Source: CAUZEO01 sp963578625
GTDB taxonomy: Bacteria; Verrucomicrobiota; Kiritimatiellia; SLOV01
Assembly: GCA_963578625.1 (NCBI GenBank)
Contig: CAUZEO010000165.1
Location: 1 to 11,301 of the forward strand
Reading direction: 5' to 3'
Length of the DNA stretch: 11,301 nt
The notes beneath the pieces were generated by a model that saw nothing but the letters and a program-made list of their open reading frames with translations, ran no database searches and was not told where the DNA came from. The position numbers were made by a program, and so were the translations under genes. Shown in pieces: positions 1 through 5,894 of the stretch. Every line of letters starts with the position of its first letter. Positions within the stretch are counted from its first letter, which is position 1.

Positions 1-993
1 ACCCAGTTTCGTCAGGCAAGCGGTAGCAGCGGCCACTGGAACCGGATGGCAGTTGTAGGTGCCCGCGATGAGAACGCGGCGGGCAGGATCTTCGGACAGT
101 GCCAAGTCGAGAAACTCCTGCTTGCCCGCAAGTGCGGCAATCGGGTACCCGTTTGCGAACGCCTTTCCAAAGGTTGAAAGATCGGGACAAACCTTGGACA
201 CACCCTGGTAGCCCCCGATGCTCGCACGAAAGCCGGTTTTCACTTCGTCGAAGACCAACACAAAACCGTACCGGTCGGCGAGCGATCGCAGGCCCTCGAG
301 ATATCCGAGCTTCGGTTTTACCACGCCGACATTCTGAAGCGCCGGCTCGGCAATCATCACCGCGATGTCGTATTTTTTCGCAACAAATTCGACGGCTTCC
401 AGATCGTTGAATTCAACGGGATGCATCAAAGCCAACTCCGACGCAGGCGTCCCCGCGGTAATCGGCACCACCGGGTACTCTCCCCCGATCATCTGTTTTC
501 CGCCGAGCGCATCGATCGGCGTCATGACGTTGGCAGCCACCGCGTTGTGATGGCCATTATAACTTCCTTGAACCAGCAGGATGTGGTCACGACCCGTCGC
601 CGCGCGCGCCACGCGAATGGCATGCGCGGTCGCCTCTGAACCGGTATTGAAAAACTGAACCTTGTCAGCGCCGGGCAGGCAGGCGAGGAAGAGTTCAGCG
701 AGAGCGCCTTCGTCCTCGGTGGGACCGGTTCCAAAATTGGACCGCCCTGCCGCCATCGCCTCGGAAACCGCCTCGTTCACCTCCGGATCGTTGTGGCCAA
801 GGATGTACGGTGCGAACCCGGCGTGGTAGTCGATGTATTCGTTTCCATCCACATCCCACATCCGGGACCCCTGCGCCCGGCAAAAAGCAATACAGGGATC
901 CGCCTTCCGGTTGACAGAAGCGAGGCCGCCGGGAATCAGGCGGCTGTTACGCTCGAGAATCTCTTCCGAGCGGGGAAAGGTCTTTGTCGTCAT
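1..993 (-). CDS. Class III PLP aminotransferase, glutamate-1-semialdehyde aminomutase-like (3' end cut off by window)
   Basis: The reading frame is open from an ATG at 993 to the window edge (331 residues), so the C-terminal part is missing. PLP-fold class III aminotransferase signatures are visible: NTGSEAT at about residues 116-122 (phosphate-binding loop), YNGHH at 145-149 (compare YHGHH in GSA aminomutases), FDEVKTGFR at 248-256 with Asp249 expected to contact the pyridine nitrogen, and FGKAFANGYPIAALAG with Lys277 as the expected Schiff-base lysine. The N-terminus (NSRLIPGGLASVNR) also resembles HemL. However, the lysine loop lacks the HemL-type TLGKIIGGG wording and the later segment reads AGTYNCHP, so this may be a HemL paralogue of other specificity rather than the haem-pathway enzyme. 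A GAGG lies 7 nt before the start. It is 86 nt downstream of manA on the same strand, so co-transcription is possible. Family membership is sure; the exact substrate is not. Confidence 0.88.
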   Translation of the reverse strand, partial: MTTKTFPRSEEILERNSRLIPGGLASVNRKADPCIAFCRAQGSRMWDVDGNEYIDYHAGFAPYILGHNDPEVNEAVSEAMAAGRSNFGTGPTEDEGALAELFLACLPGADKVQFFNTGSEATAHAIRVARAATGRDHILLVQGSYNGHHNAVAANVMTPIDALGGKQMIGGEYPVVPITAGTPASELALMHPVEFNDLEAVEFVAKKYDIAVMIAEPALQNVGVVKPKLGYLEGLRSLADRYGFVLVFDEVKTGFRASIGGYQGVSKVCPDLSTFGKAFANGYPIAALAGKQEFLDLALSEDPARRVLIAGTYNCHPVPVAAATACLTKLG

Positions 994-1079
994 TTCGTTG
1001 CCTCGTTTGTAGATTGCCTCGATCAAGAATAAACCAAGTCACCCCCGCGGCGAAGCCGCAAAAATCCGGAGCGCGGACA

Positions 1080-2099
1080 CTACGGAACGGTGACCTGTAA
1101 AAGTTCGCAAGATTCCTCGGGACGCAGTGTAAACCGCTCAATCCCGGCCGGCACCAGACAACTGTCCCCCGCTTTCAAGGTCACCGCGTGCTCGCCGGTC
1201 TCCAAAATGACATCCCCCTGCGCACAGAAAAAGGCCTGGAAGGTTTCCGGCGTACCATCCGTCTCCAGCGCCCCGCGAACAGTCCACTTCTCCACTCGAA
1301 AGTACGAAGAACCGCAAACCAGTATTTTTTGAACCTGATTCGTTTCCAGGAGAGGCTGGCGCGGAACCCTGGCGTTTCCGTCATCCTGCCACCGGATCAC
1401 TTCGAACGCCTTTTCGATATGAAGCTGCCTTGGCAAGCCGTCTGCATCGACGCGGTCCCAATCGTAGAGGCGGTAGGTTGTGTTGGAGTTCTGCTGCACC
1501 TCAAAAATCAAGCACCCGATCCCGAGCCCATGCACCCGGCCTCCCGGAATGAAAAATGCGTCGGATGGCTTTGCTGCAACCCAGGTCAGAAGTGTTTCCA
1601 GCTCACCCGCATCGATCGCCTGCCTGCATCGAGCCGCATCGGTCCCCGGTTGAAGCCCCATGATCAAGGAGGCATCGGAAACCGCATCCAGCACGTACCA
1701 CATTTCCGTCTTCGGCTCGCCCCCGTACTTCGCCGCGCCCGGGTTGTCCGGATGAACCTGAACGCTCAATACCTGCGCCGCATCGATAATCTTGAGGAGA
1801 AGGGGGAACGGCCGGGTCCCTGCGCGTGTGCCCTGTAGCGCCGCACCGTAGTGGCTCACCAGGTCCGCCAGCGTCTTCCCGGCAAGCGAACCGTTCGACA
1901 CCACGCTCATGCCGTCGGGATGGGCGGAGATCTCCCATGACTCGGCGCAAATCTCCGGCGTACCAGTCCTGCCGTACGACTGCGCAATCCGGTTTCCTCC
2001 CCACAGGTAATCCTTATAGACCGGTTCGAACAGGAGGGGATACAGGAGCTCGGTTTTCATGAACGAATATTGATTGAATCGAGACACTTTAGAAATCAA
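1080..2099 (-). CDS. manA: Mannose-6-phosphate isomerase, class I (ManA-type)
   Basis: Predicted cytoplasmic zinc enzyme interconverting mannose-6-phosphate and fructose-6-phosphate, feeding GDP-mannose synthesis or mannose catabolism. In 339-residue numbering, the N-terminal YPLLFEPVYKDYLWGG is typical of the short bacterial class I form. Zinc ligands are recognisable as Gln114 and His116 in LSVQVHPDN, Glu132 in KTEMWYVLDA, and His190 in FFIPGGRVHGLG. Active-site Arg210 sits in TTYRLYDWDR. The C-terminal cupin half is intact to the TAG stop. Start choice is open. A TTG at 2099 lies 4 nt after a perfect AAAGGAGG (2104-2111), while an in-frame ATG at 2060 (MKTELLYP) fits the family's usual N-terminus but has no Shine-Dalgarno. 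I keep the TTG because of the ribosome site. It is divergent from the ApgM gene and may be co-transcribed with the aminotransferase downstream. Function is secure; the start is not. Confidence 0.93.
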   Translation of the reverse strand: MISKVSRFNQYSFMKTELLYPLLFEPVYKDYLWGGNRIAQSYGRTGTPEICAESWEISAHPDGMSVVSNGSLAGKTLADLVSHYGAALQGTRAGTRPFPLLLKIIDAAQVLSVQVHPDNPGAAKYGGEPKTEMWYVLDAVSDASLIMGLQPGTDAARCRQAIDAGELETLLTWVAAKPSDAFFIPGGRVHGLGIGCLIFEVQQNSNTTYRLYDWDRVDADGLPRQLHIEKAFEVIRWQDDGNARVPRQPLLETNQVQKILVCGSSYFRVEKWTVRGALETDGTPETFQAFFCAQGDVILETGEHAVTLKAGDSCLVPAGIERFTLRPEESCELLQVTVP

Positions 2100-2103
2100 A
2101 ATT

Positions 2104-2111
2104 CCTCCTTT
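2104..2111 (-). promoter_or_regulatory. Strong Shine-Dalgarno deciding a TTG start for manA
   Basis: Read on the minus strand this is AAAGGAGG, a near-perfect anti-16S match, 4 nt before TTG 2099. It is 43 nt before the ATG at 2060, too far to serve that codon. It also overlaps a plus-strand TTGACG (2110-2115) that could be a -35 element for the divergent gene. Confidence 0.6.
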
Positions 2112-2145
2112 GACGGAATACAGCCCACCCCCGTAGTCTCGGAGG
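2110..2145 (+). promoter_or_regulatory. Possible promoter of the ApgM-family gene; near-leaderless start
   Basis: TTGACG at 2110-2115 matches the sigma-70 -35 consensus at 5 of 6 positions. The best -10 after an 18-nt spacer is TAGTCT at 2134-2139, a weak match. If used, transcription would begin at about the ATG at 2146. That would explain why the GGAGG at 2141-2145 touches the start codon with no spacer. The -10 is poor, so this is tentative. Confidence 0.3.
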
Positions 2146-3342
2146 ATGGCTGCGGACCGAAAAATCGTCTATCTCGTCGGTGACGGCATGGGCGACTATG
2201 CGTTGGACGAGTTGGGCGGGAAAACCCCGCTGCAGGCCGCGGCAATTCCCAACATGCGCGCGATCGCCGCGGCAGGGACCGTGCGGATGATCCGAACTGC
2301 ACCGGAGGGCATGTTTCCCGGCAGCGACGTGTGTACTCTTGCCTTATTGGGTTACAATCCGACCGAAAATTATACGGGCCGGGCACCGATCGAAGCGGCA
2401 GGCGCCGGAATTCCATTGCAGCCGACAGAGGTCACTTTCCGGTGCAACCTCGTCACGATTTCCGATGGGATCATGCTGGACCACTCGGCGGGACACGTCA
2501 GCAGCGAGGAAGCAAAGATTCTTATCGATGCGCTCCGCGCCGAAATCGAACGGGACGGCCTCAAGCTTCATCATGGCGTCAGTTACCGGCATCTGCTTGT
2601 GTGGGACAATGGACCGGCGGACGTTGAAACCCAATTGCCGCACGAGATCCTGGGTCAACCCGCTGCCGATCACCTCCCCCGCGGCGAGCGGGCGGAAGAA
2701 ATCAGGGCGATTATGGACAAGTCCCGCGATATTTTCGCGAACCATCCCGTAAACCTGGCACGGGTTGAAGACGGGAAAAACCCAGCCGCGCAGGTCTGGC
2801 TGTGGGGCCAGGGCCACTCGCTCACCCTGGAGCGATTTGCGACACGATACGGAAGATCAGGCGGAGTCATCACTGCCGTGGATCTCCTGCGGGGCCTGGC
2901 GAATCTCACGGAGTTGAATGTCATCGACGTGGAAGGCGCCACCGGTTGGGTAGACACCAATTACGAAGGCAAAGCGCAGGCCGCGCTCGATTGCCTGCGT
3001 GAAGACTCCTTCGTTTTTGTCCATGTCGAAGCGCCTGACGAATGCGGACACCAGGGCAATGCAAAACTGAAAACCGAAGCGATCGAAATGTTTGACGCCA
3101 GGATTGTCGAACCGATCTGGCGTACCATGGAACAGCGCGGCGACCCTTATCGCCTGATCGTGACCATGGACCACCGCACTCCCTGCGCATTGCGGGGGCA
3201 CTCGGACGAGCCTGTGCCGATAGCGGTGCTGGACGGTCCTGTCGGGCTGGTCACGGACAAAGTACCATTTGACGAATCCTGTAACGGAGGCAAAGCAGAA
3301 ATAATGGCGCACGAATGGATCCAGGAACTACTCCGCACATGA
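2146..3342 (+). CDS. Cofactor-independent phosphoglycerate mutase, ApgM family (bacterial branch; possible homoserine kinase)
   Basis: A 398-residue member of the alkaline-phosphatase-like metalloenzyme superfamily, ApgM branch. Two-metal site motifs are all present: Asp13 in LVGDGMGD, Ser60 in PGSDVCTLALLGYNP (the phospho-acceptor serine), Asp298 and His302 in EAPDECGHQGN, Asp342-His343 in TMDHRTPC, and His352 in RGHSDEPVP. The family's classic role is 2-phosphoglycerate/3-phosphoglycerate interconversion in glycolysis. Bacterial members of this length have also been proposed to act as an alternative homoserine kinase in threonine synthesis. No threonine gene is nearby, so the sequence does not decide. 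Start: ATG 2146 is the only option, because an in-frame TAG lies at 2134 and there is no later early start before the conserved IVYLVGDG. GGAGG abuts the ATG directly, an unworkable spacing for ordinary initiation. It is divergent from manA. Confidence 0.92.
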   Translation: MAADRKIVYLVGDGMGDYALDELGGKTPLQAAAIPNMRAIAAAGTVRMIRTAPEGMFPGSDVCTLALLGYNPTENYTGRAPIEAAGAGIPLQPTEVTFRCNLVTISDGIMLDHSAGHVSSEEAKILIDALRAEIERDGLKLHHGVSYRHLLVWDNGPADVETQLPHEILGQPAADHLPRGERAEEIRAIMDKSRDIFANHPVNLARVEDGKNPAAQVWLWGQGHSLTLERFATRYGRSGGVITAVDLLRGLANLTELNVIDVEGATGWVDTNYEGKAQAALDCLREDSFVFVHVEAPDECGHQGNAKLKTEAIEMFDARIVEPIWRTMEQRGDPYRLIVTMDHRTPCALRGHSDEPVPIAVLDGPVGLVTDKVPFDESCNGGKAEIMAHEWIQELLRT

Positions 3343-3367
3343 CCGGCGCACGGAACCAAAACCGTGG

Positions 3368-3386
3368 CACGGATATCCGATCCGTG
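3368..3386 (+). terminator. Weak hairpin after the ApgM-family gene
   Basis: CACGGAT (3368-3374), loop ATCCG, ATCCGTG (3380-3386) form a perfect 7-bp stem 25 nt past the stop codon. No T-tract follows (the next bases are TAGCGAAG). It may be a 3'-end stabilising hairpin or a factor-dependent end rather than an intrinsic terminator. Confidence 0.3.
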
Positions 3387-3719
3387 TAGCGAAGCCCGAC
3401 CGGAACCCCGGCCAGATCTACTCCCAGGATCATGAAAAATTCGTTCCTGCATGAATAGTACGCAGTATACTATATAGTGTTTTCAAGAAGGAATCGTTTC
3501 CGTGTCATCCGAGAGTTCGGGGGGAAGAAAGCAGCCTGAATCACCTGAGAGGAGAGCACGAAGTGACGAAAATTCCACTCCGTAGTAACCCCGAGTTCCG
3601 CTGGAGAACGCAGAATCCTTGATGGCAGAATGATTTCCTTTAGGCTCCGTGGGGTTTTCTCCGATGTGGCTCTATGCCTTTTCATTGAACCCGCAACAAA
3701 ACATACATTGCGGAGCCTT

Positions 3720-3740
3720 CGGAAGTCTTGGCGACTTCCG
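3720..3740 (-). terminator. Hairpin after the amidohydrolase gene
   Basis: CGGAAGTC (3720-3727) and GACTTCCG (3733-3740) make a perfect 8-bp stem with a 5-nt loop, 31 nt beyond the amidohydrolase stop on the minus strand. No immediate T-run follows; only a TGTTTTGTTG lies some 15 nt on. It is positioned like a terminator but lacks the canonical tail. Confidence 0.35.
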
Positions 3741-3771
3741 CTACATGGGAACCCCTTCCGATACCCGTGTG

Positions 3772-5175
3772 CTACGAAATCTCGGCTCGTTCGATGAGGG
3801 CCTTCCGTTGCCGGCGCGCATCCCAGCGCAGTTTTTCCTCGTCGATCGTAATCAACTCTCCATCCCGGTACACCACGCGGCCGTTGACCATCGTCAGTTG
3901 AACGTCGGCGGCGGTGTTGGAGTAGACGAGGTTGGTGGCGGGATTATCTGACGGAACGGCGTGCAGCGTGTCCTGATCGACGATGATCAGATTCGCTCGC
4001 TTCCCGACTTCCAGCGTCCCCATCTCGTCCTCCCAGCCCAGCGCCGTCGCTCCCATCCCGGTTGCCATTCGGACAATGTCTCTCGCGGGCAGCGTTTGGG
4101 GGCCCAGTCGCGGTTTCTGAATCAGCCCCGCTTCACGCATTTCCATCAGGGCATCCAGCCGGTTATTGCAAGGTGCGCCATCTGCCCCAATGCCCACCGT
4201 CAACCCCAGGTCCAGGTACTCCGGGATCGGGGCGACTCCGGATCCAAGCTTCAAGTTTGCCGAAGGGCAGTGGAGAATTCTTGTGTCGGACTGCTGAAGA
4301 ATCTCCCGCTCGCGGCTTCGGGTGTGAACGCAATGCGCGAGTCCCACGTCCGGCCCGGTGAGTCCGACGGTTTCCAGATATTCGATGTTGGCGAGTCCGG
4401 TCTGCTGATACACCAACTCCACTTCTTCGACCTGCTCCGATGCATGCGTGTGGAGAACCAATCCATTCGCGCGCGCATAGTCGGAAGCCGCTTTCATGTT
4501 TTTCGCGGAGCAGCTCAATGCGAAACGGGGTGCGACTCCAAGGCGAAGAAGATCGTGATCCTTCCAGGTATCGAGCAGGCCGTCGCAAAACCGCAGGCTG
4601 TCGCGCAGGGAAACGCTGAGAGGATCATAGCCGGCCGTTTCGTCCATGAAACAATGGGAGATGATGCCCATCGCGCCGGTTTCGGCGATGGCATCGAAGG
4701 CTGCATCGGTATGGCGGACGGTTTCCATCGACTGGAATGCAGTGGTGCCACTCTTGAAAAACTCGGCCACCGAAAGGACCGCGGAGGCGCGAATCGACGC
4801 CTCGTCATGTCCCGCTTCCAGGGGCCAGATGAATCTTCGAAGCCACGGGAGCAGCGGAAGATCCTCGGCAATTCCGCGAAAAAGCGTCTGACAGAGGTGC
4901 ACATGAACCTGGATCAGGCCCGGCATGATCAGCCGGCCCCGGGCATCAATGACCTCATCGGCCTCTTCTTCGAGGGCTAATCCGATCGCGGAAATGCGGC
5001 CATCCAGTACCAGGAGGCTGCCTCCGGGGACCGGATTTGCGTCCGAACTGGGCCAAATCAGCCCATTCTTGATAAGAAGCGATGTCTTCAAAGGAATTTC
5101 CAATAAATCCCCCCCTTGCGCCGGGGTACCTAGTCGCCGTATAGTTGGAGGGAGGGCACTGGTGGGGCAATTCAT
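3772..5175 (-). CDS. Metal-dependent amidohydrolase, SAH/MTA/5'-deoxyadenosine deaminase-like
   Basis: A 467-residue amidohydrolase of the TrzA/AtzB/MtaD group. Members hydrolytically deaminate purine nucleosides such as S-adenosylhomocysteine, methylthioadenosine or 5'-deoxyadenosine; a few act on triazines or guanine. Visible features are an N-terminal beta-sandwich strand set (SLLIKNGLI, about 32-40), MPGLIQVHVHL with metal ligands His91 and His93, LHTHASEQ with His244 and Glu247, GLAHCVH with His281, and GIGADGAPCNNRLDALMEMR with Asp332. The C-terminal sandwich is GTLEVGKRANLIIVD (386-400) through MVNGRVVYRDGE (429-440). The whole catalytic set is intact, so it should be active; the substrate cannot be fixed. 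Start is uncertain. ATG 5175 gives about 25 extra residues before the conserved domain, while TTG 5103 follows AAGGGGGGG at 5107-5117 closely. It is divergent from the LysM gene. Confidence 0.92.
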   Translation of the reverse strand: MNCPTSALPPTIRRLGTPAQGGDLLEIPLKTSLLIKNGLIWPSSDANPVPGGSLLVLDGRISAIGLALEEEADEVIDARGRLIMPGLIQVHVHLCQTLFRGIAEDLPLLPWLRRFIWPLEAGHDEASIRASAVLSVAEFFKSGTTAFQSMETVRHTDAAFDAIAETGAMGIISHCFMDETAGYDPLSVSLRDSLRFCDGLLDTWKDHDLLRLGVAPRFALSCSAKNMKAASDYARANGLVLHTHASEQVEEVELVYQQTGLANIEYLETVGLTGPDVGLAHCVHTRSREREILQQSDTRILHCPSANLKLGSGVAPIPEYLDLGLTVGIGADGAPCNNRLDALMEMREAGLIQKPRLGPQTLPARDIVRMATGMGATALGWEDEMGTLEVGKRANLIIVDQDTLHAVPSDNPATNLVYSNTAADVQLTMVNGRVVYRDGELITIDEEKLRWDARRQRKALIERAEIS

Positions 5176-5219
5176 TTCGTGGTTCCCCCCCGCTGGAGAA
5201 GGTTCTTGCGCTTAGGGTG

Positions 5220-5248
5220 TTTACGTAGCCGGTCGATTAAGCTTTAAT
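5220..5248 (+). promoter_or_regulatory. Candidate sigma-70 promoter of the LysM/GYF/pheS run
   Basis: TTTACG (5220-5225), a 17-nt spacer, then TTTAAT (5243-5248, 5 of 6 to TATAAT). The predicted transcription start near 5255 lies downstream of the first in-frame ATG (5247). If the promoter is real, translation begins at ATG 5259 or 5268 with almost no leader. Prediction only. Confidence 0.4.
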
Positions 5249-5861
5249 GGGCGGTTCCATGAAACGCATGAAATTGGATGGAAACGCGATGATACTGGCG
5301 CTCTGTATGGTGGTCCTGCCTTGGCACAGCACTGGCTGTGTCTCTCCCCAGTCCGGGGCGTCTGCAGAGGCCTACGCAGGGAATCGTGCCGATATACGCA
5401 TTCTGGAGAAAGAAATTGCCACGCTGGAAGGAGACATTGAGCAATTGAATATGCAGATTGAGCAAATGTCTGCCCATCTGGAACGTTCACAGAGCACTGC
5501 CGCCCATTCCGGGAGCGCGCAGCTGGCCGAAGTGGAAAGGCAAACCAGAGATCTACAGGAGCGGATCGATAGATTGGACGCAGCGAGATCAACCGATCGG
5601 GAAGAGATCATCAATTCCATCACCGCGAGCGTTACGAAAATTCTCAGAAACCAGTCACCGCGGCCCGGGCTGCAAACGGCTACCGGCGCCGGATCAACTG
5701 GCGGATCCCAAACCGGTTATGAACACACCGTGGAGAGCGGCGAAACTCTTTCGGCAATTGCAAAAGCGTATGGCGTCAAAATGAAAACCATCAGCCAGGC
5801 AAACAACCTGTCCGACCCCAATAACCTGCGTTTGGGCCAGAAACTGTTTATCCCCGAATAA
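5247..5861 (+). CDS. Probable exported LysM lipoprotein with a coiled-coil stalk
   Basis: A 204-residue protein in three parts. The N-terminus has basic residues (MKRMK) and a hydrophobic stretch (about 15-26) ending in HSTGC, so Cys31 is a possible lipidation site. The lipobox is imperfect because the -3 residue is Ser rather than Leu or Val. Residues about 45-135 are charged and heptad-like (REEI, LEKEIATLEGDIEQL, VERQTRDLQERIDRL), predicting a coiled coil. After a Gly/Ser/Thr linker (140-157) comes one LysM domain at about 158-203, with HTVESGETLSAIAKAYGV, NNL, and LGQKLFIPE. LysM binds peptidoglycan N-acetylglucosamine, so an envelope-anchored, cell-wall-binding role is inferred. Starts at 5247, 5259 and 5268 are in frame and none has a good Shine-Dalgarno. 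The gene ends 33 nt before the GYF coiled-coil gene. Specific function is unknown. Confidence 0.85.
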   Translation: MGGSMKRMKLDGNAMILALCMVVLPWHSTGCVSPQSGASAEAYAGNRADIRILEKEIATLEGDIEQLNMQIEQMSAHLERSQSTAAHSGSAQLAEVERQTRDLQERIDRLDAARSTDREEIINSITASVTKILRNQSPRPGLQTATGAGSTGGSQTGYEHTVESGETLSAIAKAYGVKMKTISQANNLSDPNNLRLGQKLFIPE

Positions 5862-5894
5862 CCCGCTACATCATATCCCGATTTCTATGTAACC

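Larger units (their letters stand above)
3343..3771. other. Gene-free intergenic stretch between convergent genes
   Basis: About 430 bp between the ends of the ApgM gene (plus) and the amidohydrolase gene (minus). Short open frames exist here, the best being a minus-strand frame at 3470-3685 of 71 codons. None has a convincing ribosome site or recognisable motif, and none reads like a conserved protein. An AT-rich patch (3464-3486) contains TATACT and TATATAG but no correctly spaced -35 leading to a gene. Two small hairpins lie near its ends and are listed separately. A short inverted pair, GGCTCCG at 3643-3649 and CGGAGCC at 3711-3717, is also present. It could be a decayed gene or long untranslated tails; I see no tRNA or known RNA. 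Confidence 0.6.

Noticed and set aside
1047..1059. GCGGC-GAA-GCCGC hairpin after manA
   Set aside because: Only a 5-bp stem with a 3-nt loop. On the minus strand the T-run precedes rather than follows it, so it is not a usable terminator for manA.
1188..1838. Plus-strand 216-codon frame inside manA
   Set aside because: Antisense shadow of a gene with clear zinc-site motifs.
3470..3685. 71-codon minus-strand frame in the intergenic gap
   Set aside because: No ribosome site, no recognisable motif and no partner gene; too short to accept on openness alone.
3961..4980. Plus-strand 339-codon open frame antisense to the amidohydrolase
   Set aside because: The opposite frame carries all catalytic motifs of a known family; this one has none and no ribosome site.
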